A stretch of DNA of 64,000 bases from Hordeum vulgare subsp. vulgare (lineage: Eukaryota; Streptophyta; Magnoliopsida; Poales; Poaceae), in NCBI RefSeq assembly GCF_904849725.1, contig NC_058521.1, positions 341,232,638-341,296,637 of the forward strand. The letters run 5' to 3'. Both the position numbers and the translations under genes were made by a program. Below the pieces are notes generated by a model. That model made no database searches. It worked only from the letters and a program-made list of their open reading frames with translations, and was not told where the DNA came from. Below, piece after piece: positions 32,880 through 43,541 of this stretch (position 1 is the stretch's first letter; each line of letters starts with the position of its first letter).

Positions 32880-33925
32880 TGTGGGCGACTAAAACAGGCG
32901 GCTAAATCAATTGTTTCTTCAGTGCATCAAATGCATTGTTAGTGGCATTGGTCCAGACAAAATTATGATTCTTTTTGAGCAACTGATAGAGAGGAATTGC
33001 CTTCTCACCAGGGCGGCTTGTAAATGGGCTCAAGGCTGCTATTTGACCCATCATGCACTGGACATCGTTGATGTTTGCCGGTTTAGATAGAGAAGTCACC
33101 GCCTTGATTATTTGCAGGTTAGCCTCGATGCCATATTCCGAAACCAAGAATCCCAGTAAAGACGCATTTGATCGAGTTAAGATTCATCTTGTATATACAA
33201 CGGTTGTCGAATGTTTGCTTGAGGTCATCCAGCAGAGTCTCTTTCTTTTGGTATTTAACCACAATATCATCGACATAAGCATCAACGTTGCACCCAATTT
33301 GGTCATGTAAATAGTTCTTAACGCAACCCTCACTCTCTTAAGCCCAAAATGCATAGAGATATAGCAGAAAGTGCCAAGAGGGGTGATGAAAGTTGTTTTA
33401 TCTTGATCTGATGATAACTAGAATAAAGATCCAAAAAACACAGGCATTCACATCCGGTTGTGGAGTCAATGATCTCATCAATGTGAGGAAGAGCAAACTG
33501 ATCAATGGGGCAGGCTTTGTTGAGATCTGTGTAATAACACACATAAGCTAAGTGACGTTATTTTTCAAAACAAGCACTAGATTTGCCAACCACTTTGGGT
33601 TAAAACTTCAACGATTAACCCATCAGCTAGGAGCCGGGCTACTTCTTCACCAATAGCTTTCCACCTATCCTCGTTAAAACGACAGATGAATTGACGAATA
33701 AGTTTCATCTTAGGAACACCATTAAGGTGGTGCTGAGCCAGTTCGCACGATACACCAGGCATGTCACAAGGTTTGCATGCAAAGATGTCCCAATTCTCAC
33801 GGATGAATTTGATGAGCGCGCTTTCCTATTTAGGATCTACTCCTGTCCTAATACTGAACAGCTGGGAAGAATCATGAGGAGTGAAGTCTACCTTCTTAGT
33901 ATCCTCCACCATCTTGAACTTCAGG
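32880..33925 (-). pseudogene. Element D reverse transcriptase
   Basis: The minus strand carries, in order: MPGVSCELAQHHLNGVPKM (33700-33760), EEVARLLADGLIVEV, YYTDLNKACPIDQFALPHID (33470-33535), FLDLYSSYHQIKI with the first catalytic Asp, and an intact YVDD at 33266-33277. The thumb/connection region follows (SEYGIEANLQIIKAVTSL, 32902-33147). Frame changes and stops occur between the pieces. Upstream the frame is cut at 33925 by element E, with the protease part resuming at 38266. Tat-lineage RT; the copy is inactive. Confidence 0.8.
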
Positions 33926-34819
33926 TGTCGGTGCACTATAGACCAGGGTCTCCTGTGCCCCAGACTTGTGCACGGGCACAAGCAACACACTTGGCGACAA
34001 CACACCAAGATAGCCAACGGGAAGGTAAAACCAAGGCTTGCCGATACCATGCCCCACCAAAGGTGTGAAGAGCCAGCCAAGGTACAAGGCCCCGGCGAGC
34101 CCTCCTCGCCGGGAATACTCGCAAGCCCCCCTGAGTCCTCCTCGCCGGGAAGACTCACAAGGCCTCGACAGGCCCTCCTTGTCAGGAAGACTTGCAAGAC
34201 CCCCGCAAGCCCTCCTTGCCGGGATGATGTCCAAGACCCCGGCAAGCCATCCTTGCCGGGAAGATGGGCGAGGCCGTGGGCAAAGGCGCCAGGTCGGCAA
34301 ACACCCTCCGCCCGCGAGGGTTCCCTCCTGCCACAGTGCCACCGACAGCCACCGCTCCAGTGCATCCCTCATGCGCCAACACAAAGCCCAGGTGTCAATA
34401 CACCTAGGTCCGTGTCGAAGCCACTTTGCTGCAGGTTAGGGGTCAGACAAGATATTTACTGCCCCTGACACCATAGTAGAAAGATAAGTGGTGAACCATG
34501 TTCACTATGCAACCCTTGAGCACACTGTTGGTGACCCCTTTGCCTATAAATGGAGGCCCATGGCTCATTTCTAGGGGTTGGACATTTTTGGTTTCCTAGA
34601 CTCCCTAAGCGCCAGTTGAGTTACTGTAGCACATAACCCTACAGTAAGCACCCAATCCAAAACTAAGCAGGAGTAGGGCTTTACACGCCAAGTGGCCGAA
34701 CCTGGGTGAAGGACCTCGCCGGTGCTGATTGCTAGCTCCGCTCTCGAGGCCCCCTGTCTCCCTCTGACGAACAATCAAGGGACCCTCAGAGCTTCCCATA
34801 GGTGTCAATTTCCCAGAAG
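33926..34819 (+). mobile_element. Element E (non-autonomous Tat-lineage), 5' LTR (894 bp)
   Basis: The LTR begins TGTCGGTGCACTATAGACC at 33926 and ends about TTTCCCAGAAG at 34819, directly before a primer-binding site. It matches 37372-38265, also 894 bases. It holds a five-unit 37-bp repeat and a TATA-like CCTATAAATGGAGG near 34541. The long opposite-strand openings across the repeat (up to 195 codons) are repeat artefacts. Confidence 0.85.
34085..34268 (+). repeat. 37-bp tandem repeat, five units, in the E 5' LTR
   Basis: Five consecutive ~37-base units of the form CAAGGCCCCGGC.AGCCCTCC.TGCCGGGAAGACT lie head to tail. Most units carry a self-complementary core, CCGGCAAG paired with CTTGCCGG, so each can form a short stem-loop. 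The same five units are in the 3' LTR. Confidence 0.85.
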
Positions 34820-34821
34820 TC

Positions 34822-34842
34822 TTTGGCGTGCCAGGTAGGGGG
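34822..34842 (+). other. Primer-binding site of element E
   Basis: TTTGGCGTGCCAGGTAGGG lies two bases after the 5' LTR, in the plus orientation. It is one base off the common Tat-lineage form TTTGGCGCGCCAGG. Confidence 0.85.
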
Positions 34843-36185
34843 AGGGGGCTGAGAGATTTTTCGCAGATTCTAGCAAGTTCTGCACCAGATCTTGGGAAGT
34901 TCAGTGCACCACTGCGGTTCCCCGAAGCGGGGCACAACGGTGGTCGCTCCACTTCGCTAAGGCCTCCAAACACCTGCGTTAGCACGCCGATGCGTGAGCG
35001 CGAGCCAAGGAGGCGGAGACCACGAGCTTGAAGGCATTAGGTTGATCAACCGCTCCAGGACAGTGCGCTGATGTCGAGGGTGTGCCTCGGGGCTTTGGCG
35101 AGGCCTCCGGCGCATACTCCGGCTGAAGCACCTCCGTGGAGTGATGCATAGCCGGCGAGGATGCGCCAAAAGGCCCCGAAGCCCAGGCACGCACTCCAGC
35201 GGAAAAGCTTCCCCCCTTGGAAGCGTCATGTCACCACCGAATATGTGCATGGGGTTTCCGCGAGCACGGCCTGGCAAAAGAGAAAAAGGAGTTATACTCC
35301 CGCAACCCCTTTCCTATACGATGGTCAAGGACTATGAGCAAGAACCTTCCTGGAGGGGAAGTTCGCGGGAGAGTGTAGCATCCTGCTTGCCGGAGGTCTG
35401 AGGCCTCAGAGAAAGACCCAAATGCCGTGGGAAGAAGTGCCGCGGCAAAGTAGATGAGTGATAGAGATTCTACATGAAATTTCAGAGTAGATATGTTGTT
35501 TCCTTTCTGGAAATGCCGAACTTTGTTTGAGAAACCTGCGCGCAGATGGAACCTTGTGAGGATGAGTGCACCTTAGCTCTATTTCGAACTCATTCAACAA
35601 CCTGAATGGTCAAAGAGCGCCTTCATATTGTTTCGAACATATTCAACAGACCAACAAGCTACGCAACACCTTATTTCGCCTCAAGCCGCGCTCGACGATC
35701 TAATGGTTGCACTTAGTGCGGCAAGGATCCTTGCCGGTAACGACCCCTCCGATGGATTGCTAAGGATTCGTTCCTCAAAGCACTAGCGGCAGGAGCAGTC
35801 ATGCCGGAAAGCTTTCAGAAAATGCAAAGTGTGTATCATACAAAGAGAAGGATCGGACGCAAAATAAACAACATTTCATTCATCTATTTGAGGCAAACTC
35901 ACACATATTACGTGGATGATTTTTAGTACTCTAACCTATGATACTCTCTTTGGCGAGGGACATGCTTGCCGGATAGAAGTTCAAGAAGACAAAAAGTTGT
36001 GAGGTCCTCAACACAATCCAGGCTGGCTCCGCCTGGACCAGCATTGCGCAGAGGAAAATGGGGCCAGAAGGAACGACAGAGATGGGAACCAAGCGCTTCT
36101 CGCAATAGCAGCAACGTTGGTTCTTCTGGCTCGTTGGTCCGAAATCGGGAGGAGGAGAGCCATGGACTAACGGTGATGGTGCGAC
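34843..36185 (+). mobile_element. Element E interior, left part, no recognised coding sequence
   Basis: The interior between the primer-binding site and the antisense B3-like pseudogene. A short gag-like leader may start at the ATG 34991 (Arg-rich, EREPRRRRPRA) but stops within 15 codons. No gag, protease, RT or integrase motif is visible, so E depends on another element for movement. Several GC-rich open frames (for example 34957-35277, minus) have no known domain. Confidence 0.55.
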
Positions 36186-36191
36186 CGACGG

Positions 36192-36875
36192 TCAGTCCAA
36201 TGTCAGATCCTCGTCCCTAGGCTTAGCCTGCCGAGGGTCTGACCCGTACCCGATGACGCTACCATCTGTCCCGTCCTCGTCGCTCTCGCGTGAGGAAGGG
36301 GTTTCAGTCCCGCTCGAGCTCGCTTCACAACAACTGAGGTGCACACCTAAGCTCCCATATATTTTGACGGAGAGCAGGTTGTCCGCCATCCTCTTGAAGC
36401 GAGGAACGTGCCCATCCCAGAGATTATGGGCACGTGCGAAGCTCTTCCACCCGCGGCGGAGGAACGGGAGCCGAGGCCCTGGTTACTACACGACCGTCGG
36501 TACCGCACCGTTGCTGCAACCATGCACCCGAAGCCACAACAGCGGGAGCTTCTCTTCGCTCATCACCTTGGCGAAGACGATGGGGAGTTGAAGCCGGGTA
36601 CTGATGCGGCCTTGCAGTTTGACGAGAAACTCCAATGCAGTCCTTTGAACATGAGTCCCTCCGGAAACGAGTAGGAAAGAAGACGGGGGTGCTGGAGTAG
36701 CACTCTGCTTTCCCCGGCCACGGCCTCCGCGGCGACCGCGGCCCGTCGCCCCTCTAGCACCTCAGGTGCGAGGGCCGCCCTCCGCAACTGCGGCCCCTGA
36801 AGTTGTGGCATGATCCGAGTGGGATCCTCTTCCCGCTCTGGAGGCTGATGGTGGCCGCCCTAGTCCCCTAGCCAT
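36192..36875 (-). pseudogene. Antisense ORF in element E with a B3-like DNA-binding domain
   Basis: Starting at the minus-strand ATG near 36875, one frame runs to 36192 with only three in-frame stops (TGA near 36762, TAG-TAA near 36485). After an Arg/Gly-rich N-terminus (GRGRRGGRGRGK) it reads EFLVKLQGRISTRLQLPIVF, LWLRVHGCSNG, then RRGWKSFARAHNLWDGHVPR and LLSVKIYG. This matches the plant B3 fold: LP-FA, W-V and the GW..F.R...L..GD..F core. An acidic Ser-rich tail follows. B3 proteins bind DNA in plant transcription control. The gene lies antisense to E. The assignment is by eye; the conserved GD is GH here, and the stops make it non-functional. Confidence 0.5.
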
Positions 36876-37371
36876 AGTTATGGGCGAGCGCCACCTGGAA
36901 CTAAGGAAGAAACTACAGAGACAATCCGGGGATGCTGAGTGTTTCAGGATTTGGATGGATGAGTAAAAACCCTCGCAAACCTCCTAATTTATAGGTCGAG
37001 GCGCGGGGGCTAGGTCTCCTCACCCCACAAACCGCTGCACCTCTCGCCCAATGACCTATCATCACGGGCGAACATGGAACCGCCTTGCTGTGCCAATGCA
37101 TGCGGGGGCGGGCCCTGCCAGGACTGCGGCCTTTAAGGCCACGAATGCCACTTGCCTGATCATTACTGCGCATGCCTCACGCCTGGCAGTAATGCTTCGG
37201 GAGGGGAGGGAGGCCACTGTGCGCACACCTCTCCACCTCGCTCGCTCAATGCTCGACGCCGGGAAGTGCAACTTTCCACGGCTCCAAGCTACCAAGCAGG
37301 AACCCGTGCACCACTTTGGGCTTGGCCCAACGACACCTCGCATGTGTGTGTGGCCCAGGCCCGACGGCTCC
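36876..37371 (+). mobile_element. Element E interior, right part, up to the 3' LTR
   Basis: Leader of the antisense gene and the 3' end of E. Just before the 3' LTR the text CAGGCCCGACGGCTCC occupies the place of the polypurine tract, but it is poorly purine-rich, so it is degraded. I see no coding sequence here. Confidence 0.5.
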
Positions 37372-38265
37372 CGTCGGTGCACTAGAGACTGGGGTCTCGT
37401 GTGCCCCAGACTTGTGCACGGGCACCAGCAACACATTTGGCTACAACACACCAAGACAGCGGACGGGAAGGTAAACCCAAGGCTTGCCGAGACCACGCCA
37501 CACCAATGGTGTGAAGGGACAACCCAGGATACAAGGCCCTGGTGAGCCCTCCTCGCCGGGAATACTCGCAAGGCCCCGACGAGCCCTCCTCACCGGGAAG
37601 ACTCACAAGGCCCCGGTAGGCCCTCCATGCCGGGAAGACTTGCAAGACCCCGGCAAGCGCTCCTTGCCGGAAGATGTCCAAGACCCTGGCAAGCCATCCT
37701 TGCCGGGAAGATGAGCGAGGACGTGGGAAAGGGCGCCAGGTTGGCAAGTTCCCTCCGCCCGCCAGCTGTCCCTCCTCCCATAGTGCAACCGACCGCCACC
37801 GCTCCAGCGGATCCCTCATGCGCTAGCAGAAAGCCCAGGTGTCAATACACCTAGGTACGTGTCGAAGCCACCTTGCTGCAGGTCAGGGGGCAAACAAGGT
37901 TTTCACTGCCCCTGACACCACAGTAGAAAGATAAGCGGTGAACCCTGTTCACTATGCAAGCCGTGAGCACACTGTTCGTGACCCATTTGCCTATAAAACG
38001 ATGCCCAAGGCTCATTTCTAGGGCTTGGACCTTTTTGGTTTTTTAGACTCCATAATCACCAGTTGAGTTACTGTAGCACATAACTCTACAGTAAGCACCC
38101 ATTACAAAACAGTAGGAGAAGGGTTTTATGCGCCAAGCAGCCCGAACCTGGGTAAAGGACCTTGCCAGTGCTGATCGCTGGCTCCACTCTTGGCGCCGCC
38201 TCTCTCCCTCTGCCGAACGATCAAGGGACCCTCAAAGATTCCCATAGGTGTCGGTTTCTCCGACA
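37372..38265 (+). mobile_element. Element E, 3' LTR (894 bp)
   Basis: The LTR starts CGTCGGTGCACTAGAGAC (first T mutated to C) and ends TCGGTTTCTCCGACA at 38265. It has the same length and content as 33926-34819. The flanks TCAGG (33921-33925) and TCTGG (38266-38270) differ at one of five bases and are probably the target-site duplication. D's protease/RT reading frame continues across the insertion. Confidence 0.85.
37532..37715 (+). repeat. 37-bp tandem repeat, five units, in the E 3' LTR
   Basis: The partner of the array at 34085-34268, with the same unit and copy number. The LTRs have diverged by point changes without gain or loss of repeat units. Confidence 0.85.
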
Positions 38266-38785
38266 TCTGGGGCAGGTTCTGATTTTGTGGTGGGCTTCTT
38301 AAGAGAAGTCATGTCGGTCGGGTAAACATTGGTTGTGTAATACTTTACTCTTCCACAGCACAAGTTGACTCCACCTAAGCTACATCCCCTTCCTTGCACT
38401 CCTCGGCGAGTTTTCGACACCGATTGATTGTGATGGTACCATTTTCCCCGCGCGTCTTTAGCTTGAGATAGATGTAACAAGGTCGAGCCATGAACTGAGA
38501 ATAAGCCGGCCATCCAAAAAGAGCATTATATGGGATCTTAATTTTGATCACCTCGAACATTAGAGATTCACACCTATAGTTGAACTCCTAGCCAAACACT
38601 ACATCTAGTTTGATCCAACTAATTGGATATGTCGATTTCCTAGGGACAATTCCATGAAAAACTATAGAAGATGGGTGCAGTTTGTCCTTATAAAGGTTCA
38701 TGCGGTGGAAGGCGTGATAATATAAAATGTTGATAGTGCTCCCTCCGTCCATGAGAACTTTGTTGAGAACATAACCTCCCACCAT
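38266..38785 (-). pseudogene. Element D protease
   Basis: The minus strand encodes the retropepsin-like domain of a Tat-lineage polyprotein. LMDGGSTINILYYHAFHRMN holds the D-G-G-S active-site motif (38588-38785). Then come VFHGIVPRKSTYPI and, in a second frame, KIPYNALFGWPAYSQFMARP (38375-38560). It ends at YPTDMTSLKKPTTKSEP next to element E. A frameshift lies near 38560-38590. The protease would cleave Gag-Pol. The active-site residues look intact, but the frame does not. Confidence 0.75.
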
Positions 38786-39116
38786 GAGAGCGAGACCACT
38801 CGGTTTGTAAACATGAGCTGGATGATCCTCTCTACTCTACGTGATTGGGTACTCAGACCAATTCAAATATCTGGGGATTGCCGGCTCGACCATATTGATG
38901 ACCGTCCTTTTGACCTTACTCTCCTGCCTGCAAGTACTAGTGGTGAACACTTGATATTGTCCGCTGCTCAGTTGCTTGGGATAACTTTTATAATCAGTTT
39001 GATTATCATGCTGCTAATTTCCCTGTCCCGAGCGTTGTTGCCCGTTGTTGTTATCACCAGAATGTCGATAACCTACACCTGGTCCGCCGGATTCATGAGA
39101 GCCTGGACCTGCAAAG
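38786..39116 (-). pseudogene. Element D gag C-terminal region, left of F1
   Basis: On the minus strand a Gly/Ser/Gln-rich low-complexity stretch (GSHESGGPGVGYRHSGDNNN) joins gag to the protease. It stops at 39116 where the F1 LTR begins. The related copy at 50799-51115 shows the sequence expected upstream. About 200 bases of this copy are missing at the right F1 junction (47671). Confidence 0.6.
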
Positions 39117-40836
39117 TGTTGGGGAACGTTGCATGAGAAACAAAATATTTCCTACGCAGACGAAGACCTATCATGGTGATGTCCATCTACGAGAGGAGAT
39201 TTGGATCTACGTACCCTTGTAGATTGCACAATTGGAAGCGTTAAGAAACGTGGTTGATGTAGTGGAATATCCTCACGTCCCTCGATCCGCCCCGCGAACC
39301 GTCCCACGAACCGTCCTTCGATACATCCCACGATCCGCTCCGATCTAGTGCCGAACGGACGACACCTCCGCATTCAGCACACGTACAACTCGACGATGAT
39401 CTCGGCCTTCTTGACCCAGCAAGCTAGACGGAGAAGTAGATGAGTTCTCCTGCACCTTGACCACGCTCCGGTGGTGGTGAGGATCTACTCCTGGAGGGCT
39501 CTGCCCGAGCTCCGCAGAAATATGATATAGAGGTAAAACTATGGTGTCTAGATTTGAGTTGCATGTGGAAAAAGTTGTCTCAAATCAGCTCTAAATCACC
39601 ACTATATATAGGCGGGAGGGGGAGGAGGCTTGCCTTGAGGGCCAAGCCCTCAAGGGTGCGCCGGCCAAGGGAGAGGAGGAGTCCTACTCCAATCCTACTC
39701 TTCCTTCCCACATCTTTTTTTCTTTGGTTTTGTTTCCTTGGCGCCAAGGCCCTCTTGGGCTGTCCCGCGAGCCAACTAAGGGCTGGTGCGCCACCCCCAG
39801 GGCCATTGGGCTTCCCCCGGGTGGGTTGTACCCCTCCGGGTGAACTTCCGATACCTATTCGTCACTCCCGGTACATTCCCGGTAATGCCCGAAAACCTTT
39901 CGGTAACAAAATGAAGTCATCCTATATATCAATATTCGTCTCCAGACCATTTCGGAAATCCACTGACGTCCATGATCTCATCCGGGACTCCAAACAACAT
40001 TCTGTAACCACCCATATAACTCAACTATACCAAAACATCGCCGAACCTTAAGTGTGCAGACCCTGCGGGTTCGAGAACTAAGTAGACATGCCCCGAGGTA
40101 CTCCTCGGTCAATATCCAACAGTGGGACCTGGATGCCCATATTGGATCCTACATATTCTCTGAAGATCTTATCGGTTGAACCTCAGTGTCCAGGATTCAT
40201 ATAATCCCGTATGCATTCCCTTTGTCCTTCGGTATGTTACTTGCCCGAGATTCGACCGTCGGTATCCGCATACCTATTACAATGTCATTACCGGCAAGTC
40301 TCTTTACTCGTTCCGTAATACAAGATCCCGTGACTTACACTTAGTCACATTGCTTGCAAGGCTTGTTTGTGATGTTGTATTACCAAGTGGGTCTCGAGAT
40401 ACCTGTAGAGCACCTTTATAGTCACCCAGTTACGTTGTGACGTTTGATGCACACAAGGTATTCCACCGGTGCCAGTGAGTTATATGATCTCATGGTCATA
40501 GGAACAAATACTTGACACGCAGAAGACTATCGTAATAAAACAAGAAGATCAATATGCTACGTTCATAGTTTGGGTCTAGTCCATCATATGATTCTCCTAA
40601 TGATTTGATCTAGTTATCAAGGAACAACACTTTGTACATAGTCAGAAAACCTTGACTATCCTTGATAAACTAGCTAGCCCACTAGAGGCTTGCTAGGGAT
40701 ATTATTTTTCTATGTATCCACACATGTATCTATGTTTTCATTCAATACAATTATAGCATGGATAATAAAAAAATATCTTTAAATGGGAAATATAATAATA
40801 ACTATTTATCATTGCCTCTAGGGCATATTACCAACA
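39117..40836 (-). mobile_element. F1 (Angela/WIS/BARE1-type copia), 3' LTR (1720 bp)
   Basis: In plus orientation it runs from TGTTGGGGAACG at 39117 to CATATTACCAACA at 40836; on the minus strand it starts TGTTGG.AATATGCCCTAGAGG, typical of this family. It has a TATA-like CTATATATAGG near 39602. The left flank is CAAAG. Compared with the right LTR it lacks about 70 bases near 40397. Confidence 0.9.
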
Positions 40837-40850
40837 GTCTCCCACTTGCA
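40837..40850 (-). other. Polypurine tract of F1
   Basis: The minus strand reads TGCAAGTGGGAGAC immediately before the LTR, the usual polypurine tract of Angela/BARE1-type elements. Confidence 0.8.
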
Positions 40851-41047
40851 TTAGAGTCAATAATCTAGTCCTCACATCGCCATGCGATTTACATTGTAAT
40901 AAATTGTACACCCATACAGTTCTGGTGTTGATCATGTTTTGCCCGTGGAAGAGGTTTAGTCAGCGGGTCTGCTATGTTCACATCGGTGTGCACTTTGCAA
41001 ATATTCAGGTCCTCTCCTTCGACGTAGTTGCACATGAGGTTGAAGCG

Positions 41048-41461
41048 TCATTTGACGTGTCTGGTCTTCTTGTGAAACCTTGGTTCCTTTGCTAAGGCAA
41101 TGGCACCAATGTTGTCACATAACAGAGTTAATGGATCTAGTGCGCTCGGCACAACTCCAAGATCTGTCATGAACTGCTTCATCCAGACACCCTCCTTTGC
41201 TGCCTCCGAGGCAGCCATGTACTCCGCTTCACATGTAGAATCTGCTACGACGCTCTGCTTGGAACTGCACCAGCTTACTGCACCCCCATTAAGAATAAAT
41301 ACGTATTCGGTTTGTGACTTGGAGTCATCCGGATCGGTGTCAAAACTTGCGTCGACGTGACACTTTACGACGAGCTCTTTGTCACCTCCATATACAAGAA
41401 ACATTTCTTTAGTCCTTTTCAGGTACTTCAGAATATTCTTGACTGCCGTCGAGTGATCCAC
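41048..41461 (-). pseudogene. F1 RNase H
   Basis: This minus-strand frame of 137 codons is open throughout. It reads DHSTAVKNILKYLKRTKEMF, YGGDKELVVKCHVDASFDTD and SVVADSTCEAEYMAASEAAK, the Ty1/copia RNase H with its acidic residues (VDASF, EAEY). It overlaps the RT frame end, so a frameshift separates it from RT. It would remove the RNA template. It is one of the best-preserved coding segments in the window. Confidence 0.85.
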
Positions 41462-42480
41462 TCCTGGATTACTTTGAACTTGCCTGCCATACTTATGGCC
41501 AAGCCGATGTCTGGTCTAGTGCACAGTATTGCATACATGATAGAACCTACGGCTGAAGCATAGGGGATGGAACACATTTGTTCTCTACCTTCCGCAGTTG
41601 CTGGGCACTGAGTCTTACTCAATTTTATACCTTGTAACACTGTGAAGAACCCTTTCTTGGACTGATCCACTTTGAACTTCTCCAAAACTTTATCAAGGTA
41701 TGCGCTTTGTGAAAGTCCTATCAGGTGTTTCGATCTATCCCTATAGATCTTAATGCCTAGAATGTAAGAACCTTCTCCTAGGTCCTTCATAGAGAAACTT
41801 TTATTCAAGTTATCATTTATGCTCTCCAAAAGCTCCACGTTGTTTCCAATCAGCAATATGTCATCCACATATAATATTAGTGATGCCACCCAACTCCCGC
41901 TCACTTTCTTGTAAATACAAGATTCTCCAACCACTTGTATAAACCTAAATGCTCTGATCACCTCATCAAAGCACTTATTCCAACTCCGAGATGCTTGCAC
42001 CAGTCCATAAATGGAACGCTGGAGCTTGCACACTTTGTTAGCATTCTTCGGATCGACAAAACCTTCGGGTTGCATCATAGACAACTCTTCCTTAAGAAAA
42101 CCGTTAAGGAACGCCGTTTTGACATGCATGTGCCAGATTTCATAATCGTAAAAGGCAGCTATTGCTAACATGATTCAGACGGACTTAAGCATCGCTACTT
42201 GTGACAAAGTCTCACCATAGTTAACTCCTTGAACTTGTGAAAACCCCTTTGCCAAAAGTCGAGATTTATAAACGGTCACATTACCATTTGCGTCCGTCTT
42301 CTTCTTATAGATCCATTTGTTCTGAATAGCCTTGCGGCCTTCAGGTTTTACTTCCAAAGTCCACACTTTGTTCTCGTACATGGATCCTATCTCGGACTTC
42401 ATGGCCTCCAGCCATTTGTTGGAATCCGGGCCCACCATTGCTTCTTCATAATTCCCAGGTTCATTGCTGTCCAACAACAT
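41428..42480 (-). pseudogene. F1 reverse transcriptase
   Basis: The minus strand encodes the copia RT: the start (NYEEAMVGPDSNKWLEAMKS, KVWTLEVKPEGRKAIQNKW) lies in frame 42175-43047, and the remainder in 41428-42171. The latter includes WHMHVKTAFLNGFLKEEL, GLVQASRSWNKCFDEVI and the intact ILYVDDILLIGN catalytic motif. The first catalytic Asp, normally in MDVKTAFLNG, is His here. A stop or shift lies near 42172. RT would copy genomic RNA in the particle; with the Asp lost this copy is inactive. Confidence 0.85.
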
Positions 42481-43521
42481 AATTGTTAAGACATGATTAC
42501 TGTACCACTCAGGAGCAGTACGTGATCTTGTCGACCTGCGAGGTCCGATAGCAACTTGATCCGAAGTTTCATGATCATCATCATCATCTTGCTCCTCAAT
42601 CGGCGCCACAGCAACAGGGGTTTCCCCTTGCCCTGCGCCACCATCTATAGGAGTTAGAGGTTCGACAACCTCATCAAGTTCTATCTTCCTCCCAGTCAAT
42701 TCTTTCAAGAGAAACTCCTTCTCAAGAAAAGCTCCATTTTTAGCAACAAACACTTTTCCCTCGGATTTGAGATAGAAGGTATACCCAACTGTCTCTTTTG
42801 GGTAACCTATGAAGACACACTTTTCCGCTTTGGGTTCCAGCTTTTCACGGTGAAGCTTTTTGACATGAGCATCACATCCCCAAACTTTAAGAAACGACAA
42901 ATTTGGTCCTTTTCCATACCACAGTTCGTATGGTGTTGTCTCAACGGATTTTGATGGTGCCCTATTTAAAGTGAATGCAGCTGTCTCTAATGCATAACCC
43001 CAAAACGATGACGGCAAATCAGTAAGAGACATCATAGATCGCACCATCTGTAATTAAGTACGATTACGATGTTCGGACACACCATTACGCTGTGGTGTTC
43101 CACGCGGTGTGAACTGTGAAACAATTCCACATTGTCTTAAGTGAGCACCAAACTCGAAACTCAGATATTCACCCCCACGATCAGACCGTAGGAACTTGAT
43201 CTTCTTGTGACGATGATTTTCAGCTTCACTCTGAAATTGCTTGAACTTCTCAAATGTTTCAGACTTGTGCTTCATCAAGTAGACATAACCATATCTACTC
43301 AAATCGTCAGTGAAGGTGAGAAAATAACAATATCCGCCGCGCGCCTCCACACGCATCGGACCGCGTACATAGGTATGTATGATTTCCAATAAGTCACTTG
43401 CACGCTCCATTGTTCTGGAGAACGGAGTCTTAGTCATCTTGCCCATGAGGCATGGTTCGCACGTGTCAAGTGAATCAAAGTCAAGTGACTCCAAAAGTCC
43501 ATCGGTATGGAGTTTCTTCAT
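42480..43521 (-). pseudogene. F1 integrase
   Basis: The minus-strand frame 43054-43521 starts near the zinc module (CEPCLMGKMTKTPFS) and contains the RNase-H-fold core with FTDDLSRYGYVY and SDRGGEY, then FTPRGTPQRNGVSEHRNRT. After a break at ~43050 it continues MMSLTDLPSSFWGYALETAA, TTPYELWYGKGPNLSFLKVW and GCDAHVKK. Catalytic acidic residues appear present, but a stop splits the core from the C-terminal part. Integrase would insert the element DNA. Confidence 0.85.
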
Positions 43522-43541
43522 GCGCTTTACACCAATATGAC

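Noticed and set aside
33881..34468. 195-codon plus-strand open frame and overlapping minus frames of 160-179 codons.
   Set aside because: They run through the 37-bp tandem repeat and LTR end of element E; the frames are open because the repeat is GC-rich, and no domain is visible.
37051..37819. Open frames of 145-169 codons on both strands near the E 3' LTR.
   Set aside because: They are the same repeat artefact in the second LTR.
38725..38765. CTCCCTCCGTCCATGAGAAC looked like the end of a Stowaway-type MITE.
   Set aside because: It lies in the D protease reading frame (minus strand, DGGST region) with no inverted partner or TA duplication.
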